DNA from: Alphaproteobacteria bacterium
GTDB taxonomy: Bacteria; Pseudomonadota; Alphaproteobacteria; Acetobacterales; Acetobacteraceae
Direction of reading: 5' to 3'
Assembly (NCBI GenBank): GCA_017307285.1
Contig: JAFKFI010000143.1
Location: 1 to 38,057 of the forward strand
Length of the DNA stretch: 38,057 nt
Below the pieces are notes generated by a model that had not been told where the DNA came from, made no database searches, and saw only the letters and a program-made list of their open reading frames with translations. Below, piece by piece: positions 23,102 through 30,033 of the stretch (position 1 is its first letter; every line of letters begins with the position of its first letter). The translations under genes were made by a program, and so were the position numbers.

Positions 23102-24187
23102 TCACTCCGCGGCGGCAGCGAACACCGGCGGCTGGGCGAAATCCGGGCCGAGCTCGCGACGGATCGCTGGGATGATGCGCTCGCCCCACAGCTCGATCTG
23201 CCGCATCATCGTCGCGTGGTCGAAATCGCCGAGCTGCGTCTGCAACGCGACGTGCTTCGGCCGCAGGATGCGGATTTCCTCCACCATGCGCTCGATCACG
23301 TAGTCGACGCTGCCGACCGGCAGGTTGGCGCGGATGGTGTCGAGCGACATGTCGTTCGGGCCCGGCTGTTCGAGCACCATGTAGCCGTCATCGCTCTGTG
23401 AGCGGCGGAACTTCAGGCTCTCCGACACGCGGCGCTGATACCGGGCGCAATCGAGGAAGGACTGGATCTCGCCCTCGTTGTCGCTGACGAAGGCGCAGCG
23501 GAGCAGCGCGACCTTGGTGCCGTCGATCGAGCGGCCTTCCTGCTGAGCCGCCCCTTCGAGCTGCTGGCGCAAGGTCGCGAGCTTGTCCTTGCCGTTCAGA
23601 AGCGCGGTGACGAACAGGTTGTGACCGTCCCGGATGGCGCGGCGCTGCGTGGCGGCGTCCCCGGTGGCGATCCAGATCGGCGGCATCGGCTTCTGGGCCG
23701 GGCGAATGCTGATCGCGGTGGGCGGGAAGTTGATGTGCTTGCCCTCGAAGGAGAACACCCGCTCCTTGATGCCGAGCGGCAGGACGTCGAGGAACTCGTT
23801 GAAGATCGCCGGCGCGTCCGCGAGGTTCACGCCGAAGCGGTCGAACTCGAACTGCTGATACCCGGCCCCGACGCCGAGTTCGAGCCGCCCGCCGGAGACC
23901 GTGTCGGCGAAGGCGGCCTCGGCCATCAGCCGCGCGGGGTGATAGAGCGGCAGCACGCACACCGCGCTGCCGAGCCGAATGCGCTGAGTCAGTGGCGCGC
24001 AATGCGCGACCATCATGAGCGGCGAGGCGCACAGGCCGTAATTGGAGAAGTGGTGCTCGGCATACCACGCTGTGTCGAACCCAGCCTGATCGGCGGCGAC
24101 GGTTTGCTCGACGGCGCAGCGCAACACGTCCGCCGAGCTCTGCGCGTAACTCCGCTGCTGCATCAGGATGAAGATGCCGAATTCCAT
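23102..24187 (-). CDS. LLM class flavin-dependent oxidoreductase
   Basis: Bacterial luciferase-like monooxygenase, 361 residues, TIM-barrel, using FMNH2 supplied by a separate reductase. Landmarks are MEFGIFILMQQRS, the GFDTAWYAEHHFSNYGLCAS block with the conserved HH, LGSAVCVLPLYHPARLMAEA, SGGRLELGVGAGYQQFEFDR and MPPIWIATGDAATQRRA. The ATG at 24187 gives the standard opening; a longer frame upstream runs through the divergent LysR gene and is not real. The gene diverges from LysR across 111 bases and heads a minus-strand set with the binding protein and lactonase. Baeyer-Villiger or oxygenative cleavage to a lactone, opened by the SMP-30-type enzyme, is an attractive but unproven link. Confidence 0.93.
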   Translation of the reverse strand: MEFGIFILMQQRSYAQSSADVLRCAVEQTVAADQAGFDTAWYAEHHFSNYGLCASPLMMVAHCAPLTQRIRLGSAVCVLPLYHPARLMAEAAFADTVSGGRLELGVGAGYQQFEFDRFGVNLADAPAIFNEFLDVLPLGIKERVFSFEGKHINFPPTAISIRPAQKPMPPIWIATGDAATQRRAIRDGHNLFVTALLNGKDKLATLRQQLEGAAQQEGRSIDGTKVALLRCAFVSDNEGEIQSFLDCARYQRRVSESLKFRRSQSDDGYMVLEQPGPNDMSLDTIRANLPVGSVDYVIERMVEEIRILRPKHVALQTQLGDFDHATMMRQIELWGERIIPAIRRELGPDFAQPPVFAAAAE

Positions 24188-24261
24188 CTGGACGACTCCC
24201 GCTGTGTGGTGCGGTGAGTCACATGGCGGCCTTCTGTGGGCAATCCGAATAAGATAAGAAC

Positions 24262-24274
24262 TTCCTTCTCGGAA
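24262..24274. promoter_or_regulatory. Weak candidate LysR-binding site
   Basis: TTCCTTCTCGGAA fits the T-N11-A pattern with 4-bp inverted arms, in the 111-base divergent region between the monooxygenase and LysR genes. The pattern is short and common, so the support is mainly positional. Confidence 0.22.
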
Positions 24275-24298
24275 AATGCAAAGATCACCAGAGCGGAG

Positions 24299-25225
24299 AT
24301 GAGCACTCTTCAGGCGATGGAGCTGTTCGTCTGGTCGGTCCGGCGCGGCAGCTTCTCGGGCGCCGGCCGCCGCGCTGGCCTGTCCCCCGCCTCGGTCTCG
24401 CGGCACATCGCCCAGCTGGAGGCGTCGCTCGGGGTGCAGCTGCTCAACCGCACCAGCCGCAAGCTGGCGCTGACCGATGCCGGCCGGGCATACTTCGAGC
24501 GGATCGAGCCCGCGCTGCAAACGATCCGAGAGGCCGGCTCGGCAGCGGGCGCATTTCAGGCGACCCCGACCGGGACGCTCCGGGTGCATTCGCGAACCAT
24601 GTTCGGCACCCGGATCATCGCCCCGTTGATCCCGCGCTTCCAGGCGATCTATCCCGCGGTCCGTATCGAGCTCCGACTGGCGGAGCGGCCGGCGAACATG
24701 ACGGTGGAGGAGTTCGACGTCGAGCTCCGGATCGGGCTGCCGCCGGACTCCAGCCTCAAGCAGCGTCTCATTCTCCCGAGCGAGCGTATCCTGGTGGCGA
24801 GCCCCGCCTATCTCGACCAGATGCCGCAAGTGGCGCGCCCGCAAGACCTGCTGGCGCATCGCTGCCTGACCTACCGGCTCGGCCCTGACGAACCGGTCTG
24901 GCGCTTCCTCGCGGGCGGCAGGCTGGACGAGCTGGTGGTGCCATCCGGCTTCAGCACCAACAACGGTGAGGTGTTGCGCACGCTCGCGGTGCTGGGTCAC
25001 GGCATCGCCCTGCTCGATGACTACACGGTGCAGCCCGACATCGACGCCGGCCGCCTCGTCCGGCTGCTTGCCACGCACCGCGTGACGAACTCGGAATTCC
25101 GGGAGGGCATCTACGCCATCTTCCACGACGCCGAGTTCGTTCCGGCCAAGCTGCAGGCGTTCCTCGATTTCCTCTGCGCGAAGGGCACGGTGCGGCTGGC
25201 TTATGCGGCATTGCAATCGATGTGA
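24299..25225 (+). CDS. LysR family transcriptional regulator
   Basis: A 308-residue regulator. The winged helix-turn-helix occupies residues 1-60 (AMELFVWSVRRGSFSGAGRR, then AGLSPASVSRHIAQLEASLG, then LLNRTSRKLALTD), followed by the linker helix and the type 2 periplasmic-binding-like effector domain (GTLRVHSRTMFGTRIIAPL onward). ATG 24299 gives the normal opening just before the helix-turn-helix; GGAG directly abuts it, which is too close to be a good ribosome site, and an upstream in-frame start at 24236 remains possible. Divergent orientation from the monooxygenase set makes those genes the likely targets. Confidence 0.93.
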   Translation: MSTLQAMELFVWSVRRGSFSGAGRRAGLSPASVSRHIAQLEASLGVQLLNRTSRKLALTDAGRAYFERIEPALQTIREAGSAAGAFQATPTGTLRVHSRTMFGTRIIAPLIPRFQAIYPAVRIELRLAERPANMTVEEFDVELRIGLPPDSSLKQRLILPSERILVASPAYLDQMPQVARPQDLLAHRCLTYRLGPDEPVWRFLAGGRLDELVVPSGFSTNNGEVLRTLAVLGHGIALLDDYTVQPDIDAGRLVRLLATHRVTNSEFREGIYAIFHDAEFVPAKLQAFLDFLCAKGTVRLAYAALQSM

Positions 25226-25249
25226 GCGGCGGCGCCGCATCGTGGAAAC

Positions 25250-25267
25250 AATTATACCATGATAATT
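25250..25267. promoter_or_regulatory. AT-rich inverted repeat before the methyltransferase
   Basis: AATTAT-ACCATG-ATAATT has perfect 6-bp arms and stands out in GC-rich DNA. It lies in the 100-base gap between LysR and the methyltransferase, about 60 bases before the start codon, in a place where a promoter and operator would be expected. Confidence 0.35.
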
Positions 25268-25325
25268 CGCGGCCTTATTCCGCCCCGCGGCGCGCGGGAG
25301 AATGGGACCCCATCAGGAGGGTCCC

Positions 25326-26090
25326 ATGAACACAGCCCAACATGCCTTCGCCGCCGAGCAGTACGGGGCTCGCGCGCGGGACTACGTCACTAGCGCCGTC
25401 CACAGCGCCGGCGGCGACCTCGACCAGATCGAGGACGCGGTGCGCGGCCGGCACGATGCTCATGTATTGGACCTGGGCTGCGGCGGAGGGCATGTGAGCT
25501 ATCGCGCCGCGCCGCATGTCGCGCGGGTCGTCGCCTGCGACGTCACGGCCGCCATGCTGGACGCCGTCGCGGCCACCGCCGCCGAGCGCGGCCTCTCCAA
25601 TATCGCGGTGCGCCAGGCCCCCGCCGAGCGGCTGCCTTTCGCCGACGGCGCGTTCGACATCGTCCTGTGCCGCTTCACCGCGCATCACTGGCAGAACATG
25701 GAAGCCGGCCTGCGGGAGGCCCGGCGCGTCTTGAAGCCGTCCTGTCCGGCGCTGCTCATCGACACGATCGCGCCGGCCGACCGGGTGCTGGACACGCACC
25801 TGCAAGCGGTCGAACTGCTGCGGGACGCCTCGCATGTGCGCAACTACAGCGCCGCGGAGCTGATCGCGGCCCTGTCGCGATCCGGCTTCGCCGTCGAGGG
25901 CATCACTGTGCGCAAGCTGCGGATGGAATTCCCAATATGGACCGCCCGCACCCGCACGCCCGCACTCCATGTCGACGCGATTCGCTCCTTGCAGATCACC
26001 GCGCCCGCGATCGTGCGGGAGCATTTCGCGATCGATGAGGACGGCAGTTTCGACATCGAGGCGGCGACGATCGTCGTGCGGGCGGTGTAG
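25326..26090 (+). CDS. Class I SAM-dependent methyltransferase
   Basis: A 254-residue methyltransferase of the UbiE/Methyltransf_11 kind. The ATG at 25326 follows a perfect AGGAGG five bases upstream; an in-frame start at 25302 is less likely. Motif I VLDLGCGGGH is at 47-56, followed by VVACDVTAAMLDAVA (acidic end of strand 2) and the AERLPFADGAFDIVLCRFTA post-motif region. Small-molecule methylation is expected; the acceptor cannot be told. It stands alone between LysR and the GFA gene and is preceded by the AT-rich inverted repeat at 25250-25267. Confidence 0.92.
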   Translation: MNTAQHAFAAEQYGARARDYVTSAVHSAGGDLDQIEDAVRGRHDAHVLDLGCGGGHVSYRAAPHVARVVACDVTAAMLDAVAATAAERGLSNIAVRQAPAERLPFADGAFDIVLCRFTAHHWQNMEAGLREARRVLKPSCPALLIDTIAPADRVLDTHLQAVELLRDASHVRNYSAAELIAALSRSGFAVEGITVRKLRMEFPIWTARTRTPALHVDAIRSLQITAPAIVREHFAIDEDGSFDIEAATIVVRAV

Positions 26091-26138
26091 CGTTCGAGCT
26101 AGCCGCGCCTGAGCGCGCGTAGCCGAGGGGAGTTCACG

Positions 26139-26567
26139 ATGATCAAAGGCAGTTGTGCGTGTGGCAGTGTCCGGTTTGAGATGGACCGGGTCCTCTCCTT
26201 AACTCACTGCCACTGCACGATCTGTCGCAAGCTGACGGGCGCGGCGTTCGCGACGTACGCGCACGTCCAACGAGGCGATTTCCGCCTGATCTCGGGTGCC
26301 GACCTCATGGTGCAATACGAGTCGGCGCCGCACAGCTTTCGCAACTTCTGCGGACGGTGTGGCTCGCTCGTTCCGGGCCAAGCCCCTTACCTCAAGACCA
26401 TCAGCGTCCCAGCGGGATTGCTGGACGACGATCCTGGTGTTCGCCCCAAGCTCCACGTGTTCACCGCCTCGAAGGCGGCGTGGCACTGCATCAACGACGA
26501 CCTGCCAAAATATCCAAAGTGGGTACCAGGGTTCGAGCCTGCACCGAGTGGTCCCGTGCAAAGCTGA
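26139..26567 (+). CDS. GFA family (CENP-V/GFA domain) zinc protein
   Basis: A 142-residue protein of the glutathione-dependent formaldehyde-activating enzyme fold. Zinc-binding cysteines are visible: Cys6 and Cys8 (SCACGS), Cys24, Cys26 and Cys29 (HCHCTICRK), and Cys71 and Cys74 (FCGRCGS). The family's central KLTGAAFATYAHV and the C-terminal LDDDPGVRPKLHVF, then PKYPKWVPG, are in place. Few members have proven activity, so glutathione-linked aldehyde chemistry is only a family-level guess. It starts 48 bases after the methyltransferase, with AGGGGAG upstream. The decayed hydratase fragment begins about 15 bases beyond its stop. Confidence 0.9.
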   Translation: MIKGSCACGSVRFEMDRVLSLTHCHCTICRKLTGAAFATYAHVQRGDFRLISGADLMVQYESAPHSFRNFCGRCGSLVPGQAPYLKTISVPAGLLDDDPGVRPKLHVFTASKAAWHCINDDLPKYPKWVPGFEPAPSGPVQS

Positions 26568-26582
26568 CGGGCGAATGTCCAC

Positions 26583-26757
26583 CTATGCCCTCCGATACCA
26601 CGCGGCTTACGCTTCCTCCTGAACGCGGCCGTGCGCTGTCGGCCTTCGGGCAAGGCGCGCTGCATCAGCTTTGATGCGCTAGCGCTGGTCTCTGCGGCCC
26701 GTCTGGGATTGGCCCGCTGGCGCCGAGGAGCAGGCGTGACCGCCGCTATTGCTCCAG
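26583..26757 (-). pseudogene. Decayed 3' end of an enoyl-CoA hydratase gene (partial duplicate of 27958-28130)
   Basis: This stretch aligns with the 3' end of the intact hydratase gene at 27958-28130 in the same orientation. By hand, about 68 of the first 81 positions agree, with one- and two-base gaps. The similarity resumes around 26711-26750 (GGCGCCGAGGA) at the matching distance. Translated on the minus strand it reads QRALPEGRQRTAAFRRKRKP against QRASPEGREGTAAFREKRKP in the intact gene, and a one-base loss then destroys the stop. It is the end of a hydratase gene without its first four-fifths. With the intact copy it brackets the beta-helix gene as a direct repeat. The remaining bases to 26951 hold only the hairpin at 26799-26820 and no gene I can support. 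Confidence 0.8.
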
Positions 26758-26798
26758 CGTGCCGAGATCCGCCGCGTCAATCATGCGCGCTATTGGAG

Positions 26799-26820
26799 AA
26801 AGCGGTTCATTAACCGCTTT
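26799..26820. repeat. Perfect 9-bp inverted repeat with CATT loop
   Basis: AAAGCGGTT-CATT-AACCGCTTT lies between the hydratase fragment and the beta-helix gene, about 130 bases before the latter's ATG. It could be a terminator-type hairpin (only a TTT tail) or an operator or end marker of the inserted DNA. Confidence 0.5.
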
Positions 26821-26951
26821 AAGCCACAGTCCCCGCTCGCAACAGCCGGTATAGCCACATGGAACCAGATTTCTGCCATCCGGAATGCTCGTGCCTCCGG
26901 TTAGGGATGAACCCCGCCTAGAGGCGAACCAGTGACGTCCGGAAAATCACC

Positions 26952-27950
26952 ATGTTTGACGCACATGGCCCGATCGAGATTGCCGGCCGCGGCTTCTTTC
27001 CGGATTTGCCGCGCGCCGTCGCGTCTCTGAATCCGGGAGACGTGCTGCGCGTTCACAGGTCCATCGAGATCTCAGATTCCGTAACCCTTGTCGTTCCCTT
27101 TCGCTTGGAGGGCGCCAACGGCACACCACAGATCATCCTGCGCGGAATCCTCCGATCAGAGAGGGGTATGATCGTCACTCAGTGCGATGGTCGAATAAGG
27201 AACATCGAGTTCGTCGGAGCCCGTTGCCTCAACGGGAACGGGGCCGGGGTTTGGCATGAGAGGGGCCGTTTAGTTCTAGAAGACTGCATCTTTTCCGGGA
27301 ACCAGAATGGGGTGTTGGTTGCAGATGACGCGACCGGAAGCTTCAGTGCCGCTGGGTGCTATTTCCATCGAAACGGCGGAGGTTGTGGCCACACCCACGC
27401 ACTGTACATCAATCGCGTCGCCTCAGCCCGGATATATAGGTGCGTGTTTGAGGAGACTTATGCTGGGCACCACATTAAGTCGAAAGCTAGAGCGTGCGAG
27501 GTCCGCGGAAATCTGTTTTCTGGAAGCCCAATGTCGACCACCGCCTATATGATCGACTTTCCTTACGGTGGGTACAACGCAGTCACGAGAAACATATTCA
27601 TAAAACCCAGAGACTCGATGAATCGCGCATTCATTGCGCTCCATTCTGCCGAGAGCCGCCCTCAATCGCCCTCGGCACGTATAGAGAACAACATCTTCAT
27701 CAACTATCGCCGAGGCCTCTCCGTAGGGGTTGTCAATTTCTCCCCGAGATCATCAGTGGTTATGCGGGAGAATGCATTCGAGAGAGTTTCCCTGCCTCTT
27801 TTGGGACGGGGGCGACAGAAGCTGCGCCGCGATATCCGAATTGCGTTCGCTGATGGGATCACAAAAGGCCTCGCCAATGATGCCGAGACGATCTCAGATC
27901 TCGGCCCGCCATATCATGTAACCAGAAGGACGGAGCGAGGCGCGCCATAG
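26952..27950 (+). CDS. Right-handed parallel beta-helix protein, probably horizontally acquired
   Basis: A 332-residue protein with short repeated turns typical of beta-helix folds: RIRNIEFVGA, GRLVLEDCIFSGNQNGVLVA, GSFSAAGCYFHRNGGGCGHT, ARIYRCVFEETYAGHHIKSK, ACEVRGNLFSGS and ARIENNIFINYRRGLSVGVV. Each carries the N/C-x-F-x-x-N ladder seen in pectate-lyase-like and polysaccharide-modifying proteins. No signal peptide or membrane segment is visible, so it is cytoplasmic or exported by another route. Base and codon use differ clearly from the neighbours: many A/T-ending codons (TTTAGTTCTAGAAGACTG is an example) in a region otherwise rich in G/C third positions. The ribosome site is weak. It ends seven bases from the stop of the convergent hydratase gene. 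Substrate and role are unknown; surface-polysaccharide processing is only a family-level possibility. Confidence 0.8.
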   Translation: MFDAHGPIEIAGRGFFPDLPRAVASLNPGDVLRVHRSIEISDSVTLVVPFRLEGANGTPQIILRGILRSERGMIVTQCDGRIRNIEFVGARCLNGNGAGVWHERGRLVLEDCIFSGNQNGVLVADDATGSFSAAGCYFHRNGGGCGHTHALYINRVASARIYRCVFEETYAGHHIKSKARACEVRGNLFSGSPMSTTAYMIDFPYGGYNAVTRNIFIKPRDSMNRAFIALHSAESRPQSPSARIENNIFINYRRGLSVGVVNFSPRSSVVMRENAFERVSLPLLGRGRQKLRRDIRIAFADGITKGLANDAETISDLGPPYHVTRRTERGAP

Positions 27951-27957
27951 GCGCGAT

Positions 27958-28749
27958 CTACGCTCCCCGATACCACGCCGGCTTGCGCTTCTCCCTGAAC
28001 GCGGCGGTGCCTTCGCGGCCCTCGGGCGAGGCGCGCTGCGTCCAGCTTTCATGCGCCAGCATCGACATCTGCCGCTCGTCGAGAATCAGGCCGTTGGCGC
28101 CGAGGAAGGAGCGCTTGGTCGCCGCCGTCGCTTCCGGCGCGCCGAGGAAGACCGCGTCGAGCACCTCGGCAAGCTTCTCCTCCAGCCGCTCCGGTGCCAC
28201 GACCTCATGCACCAGGCCGATGCGGCACGCCTCAGCGGCGTCGAAGCGCTCACCGGTGAGGGCGTAGCGGCGGGTCTGGCGCAGGCCCATCGCGTCGACC
28301 ATGTGGGTCGAGATCGGCGTCGGAGCCACGCCCACGCGCACCTCGGTCAGGCCGAACACCGCGTCGGGCGTGGCGAACGCGACGTCGGTGCAGCAGACGA
28401 TACCGCAGCCGCCGCCGAAGCAAGCACCCTTGACCAGCGCGATGGTCGGCTTGGGGAACTCGTTGAGCAGCTTGCAGGCGCGCGTCGTCGCCATCGCCGC
28501 GCGGTAGCCGCGCGCCGCGTCGTAGCCCGCCACCTCGGCCAGCCAGTTGATGTCCGCACCCGCCTGGAAGTGCTTGCCGGCACCGCGCAGCACGAGGCAG
28601 CGCACCGCCGGGTCGGGCGCCAGCTTCTCCATCCCGGCGATGAGGGCGTCGAGCATCTCCTCGTTATAGGCGTTGCCGACCTGCGGCCGGTTCAGCGTGG
28701 CGGTCGCGACGCCGCGGACGTCGACGTCGAGCAGGACGAAATCGCTCAT
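27958..28749 (-). CDS. Enoyl-CoA hydratase-related protein (methylglutaconyl-CoA hydratase-like)
   Basis: Crotonase-family enzyme of 263 residues. Oxyanion-hole segments are GKHFQAGADI (58-67) and GACFGGGCGIV (108-118), and the catalytic acid position is Glu136 in GLTEVRVGVAP. The EVRVGVAPTPIS stretch resembles methylglutaconyl-CoA and isohexenylglutaconyl-CoA hydratases of leucine and terpene breakdown, so that substrate class is suggested. The ATG at 28749 overlaps the stop of the dehydratase gene (ATGA); further upstream codons in frame are the shadow of that gene. The 3' end of this gene is the part found again, decayed, at 26583-26757. Confidence 0.92.
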   Translation of the reverse strand: MSDFVLLDVDVRGVATATLNRPQVGNAYNEEMLDALIAGMEKLAPDPAVRCLVLRGAGKHFQAGADINWLAEVAGYDAARGYRAAMATTRACKLLNEFPKPTIALVKGACFGGGCGIVCCTDVAFATPDAVFGLTEVRVGVAPTPISTHMVDAMGLRQTRRYALTGERFDAAEACRIGLVHEVVAPERLEEKLAEVLDAVFLGAPEATAATKRSFLGANGLILDERQMSMLAHESWTQRASPEGREGTAAFREKRKPAWYRGA

Positions 28750-29549
28750 GGATTCTCCATCTTTCCAGGATCGGTATTGGCGCCGCACAGCACCACGCCG
28801 AGGCGGGCGCCGGGCGGTGGGACGAACGCGCCGGAGGTCAGGGCGGCGAATGCCGTGGCGCCGCCGGGCTCGACCAGGATGCGCAGCCGATCCCATAGCA
28901 GGTGCTGGGCGGCGAGGATGGCCATGTCGCTCACCAGGATGGCGTGTCGCACATAGGCTTGCGCCACGGGGAACATGGCGGCACCGACCTGCCTTGCACC
29001 GAGGCTGTCCGCCGCCACTCCGCCCACCGGGGCGGCAACCGGATGCCCGGCGGCGAGCGCGTCGTGCAGCGTGGGGCAGCCCTCCGGCTCGACGCTGACC
29101 ACCATTGCCCTGCTGGCATACCAGGCGGCGATGCCGCCGATCAGCCCGCCGCCGCCAGTGGCGACGAGCACATGGGTCAGCTCCGGCGCGTCCTGCTCGA
29201 ACTCCCGCCCGACCGTGCCCTGACCGGCGAGCACATCGGGATGGTCGTAGGCATGCACCTCGAGAGCACCGGTCTCGGCGGCACGCGCCTGGCTCGCCAG
29301 CATCGCCTCGTTGTAGCTGGCGCCCACCTGCACCACGCGGGCGCCATAGCCGGCGATGCGCGCCACCTTGGCCGCGGGCGCGGTGGTAGGGACGAAGATC
29401 TCCGCCGTGGCGCCGAGCGCGCGGGCCGCGTAGGCCACCGCCGCGCCGTGATTGCCGCCGGAGGCCGCGATCACGCCGGCGGCGGGCAAGCTTGCCGCGA
29501 GCATCCGACTGAAAGCGCCGCGCGGCTTGAAGCTGCCAGTGTGCTGCAT
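28746..29549 (-). CDS. Serine/threonine dehydratase-like PLP enzyme, N-terminally truncated
   Basis: Fold-type II PLP enzyme of the threonine ammonia-lyase/serine racemase group. The PLP lysine lies in HTGSFKPRGAF, the asparagine loop is ASGGNHGAAVA, and the phosphate-binding ATGGGGLIGGIA and C-terminal EPGGATAFAAL, VVLCGANTDP are all present. The first in-frame ATG (29549) falls immediately before QHTGSFKPRGAF, so the protein has 267 residues against about 310-320 in the family: the first 45-50 residues are missing. An ATG at 29563-29561 with AAAGGAAG before it looks like the original start but is out of frame with the rest, as if a deletion had removed the segment between. Probably inactive or altered; it is coupled to the hydratase gene by ATGA. 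Confidence 0.82.
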   Translation of the reverse strand: MQHTGSFKPRGAFSRMLAASLPAAGVIAASGGNHGAAVAYAARALGATAEIFVPTTAPAAKVARIAGYGARVVQVGASYNEAMLASQARAAETGALEVHAYDHPDVLAGQGTVGREFEQDAPELTHVLVATGGGGLIGGIAAWYASRAMVVSVEPEGCPTLHDALAAGHPVAAPVGGVAADSLGARQVGAAMFPVAQAYVRHAILVSDMAILAAQHLLWDRLRILVEPGGATAFAALTSGAFVPPPGARLGVVLCGANTDPGKMENP

Positions 29550-29610
29550 GGCGGGGTTGGCATCACAAGGCGCTTCCTTTCCGCGGCGAGCCGTCCCACA
29601 TTCCGCCGCT

Positions 29611-30033
29611 ATGCAGATCCACGGGAGCTGCGCATCCCGGGGCGGCGCCGGGGTCCTGGTACTGGGGCCAGCCGGGTCGGGGAAGTCCGACCTGGTGTTG
29701 CGCTTGCTCGACCGCGGCTTTGACCTCGTTGCCGATGACCGGGTGGAGATCGACCAAGGCATGGCCCGTGCGCCTGCTTCACTGGCCGGACTGATCGAGG
29801 TGCGGGGGCTCGGCGTGCTGCGCCTGCCCTACGTGTCCGAGGCCCGACTCGCCCTGGTGGTCGATGTCGCCGCCCGCATCGAGCGGCTGCCGGCACCGGG
29901 CCGCCATATCGCGCTTGACTTGCCGCTGGTCGCCATCGCGCCCACGGCGGCATCCGCCCCGCAGCGCGTCGCGTTGGCGCTCGATTGTGCGCTTGGCCGG
30001 CTCGATCAGGTCGCCGGAGCGTTCGCCGCATGA
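29611..30033 (+). CDS. hprK: HPr kinase/phosphorylase, short alphaproteobacterial form
   Basis: Bifunctional enzyme that phosphorylates and dephosphorylates the regulatory serine of HPr. The 140 residues match the short form of alphaproteobacteria, which is only the C-terminal catalytic domain. Walker A GPAGSGKS is at 19-26, followed by LVADDRVEID and the HprK signature EVRGLGVLRLPYV. The ATG at 29611 gives the standard MQIHGSC opening. The TGA overlaps the rapZ ATG (ATGA). Its target is the HPr encoded at 31572, where Ser62 is in the usual ARSIMGLM context. Only 61 bases separate it from the divergent, truncated dehydratase gene, so the promoter must lie in or beyond that gap. Confidence 0.94.
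   Translation: MQIHGSCASRGGAGVLVLGPAGSGKSDLVLRLLDRGFDLVADDRVEIDQGMARAPASLAGLIEVRGLGVLRLPYVSEARLALVVDVAARIERLPAPGRHIALDLPLVAIAPTAASAPQRVALALDCALGRLDQVAGAFAA

Noticed and set aside
26631-26813. Small plus-strand frame of 60 codons in the gap after the GFA gene
   Set aside because: It lies over the decayed hydratase fragment, has no ribosome site and resembles no protein.
26810-26822. TTAACCGCTTTAA as a CtrA-binding site
   Set aside because: The CtrA consensus spaces the two TTAA halves by seven bases; here the spacing is five, and the sequence is already explained by the 9-bp hairpin.
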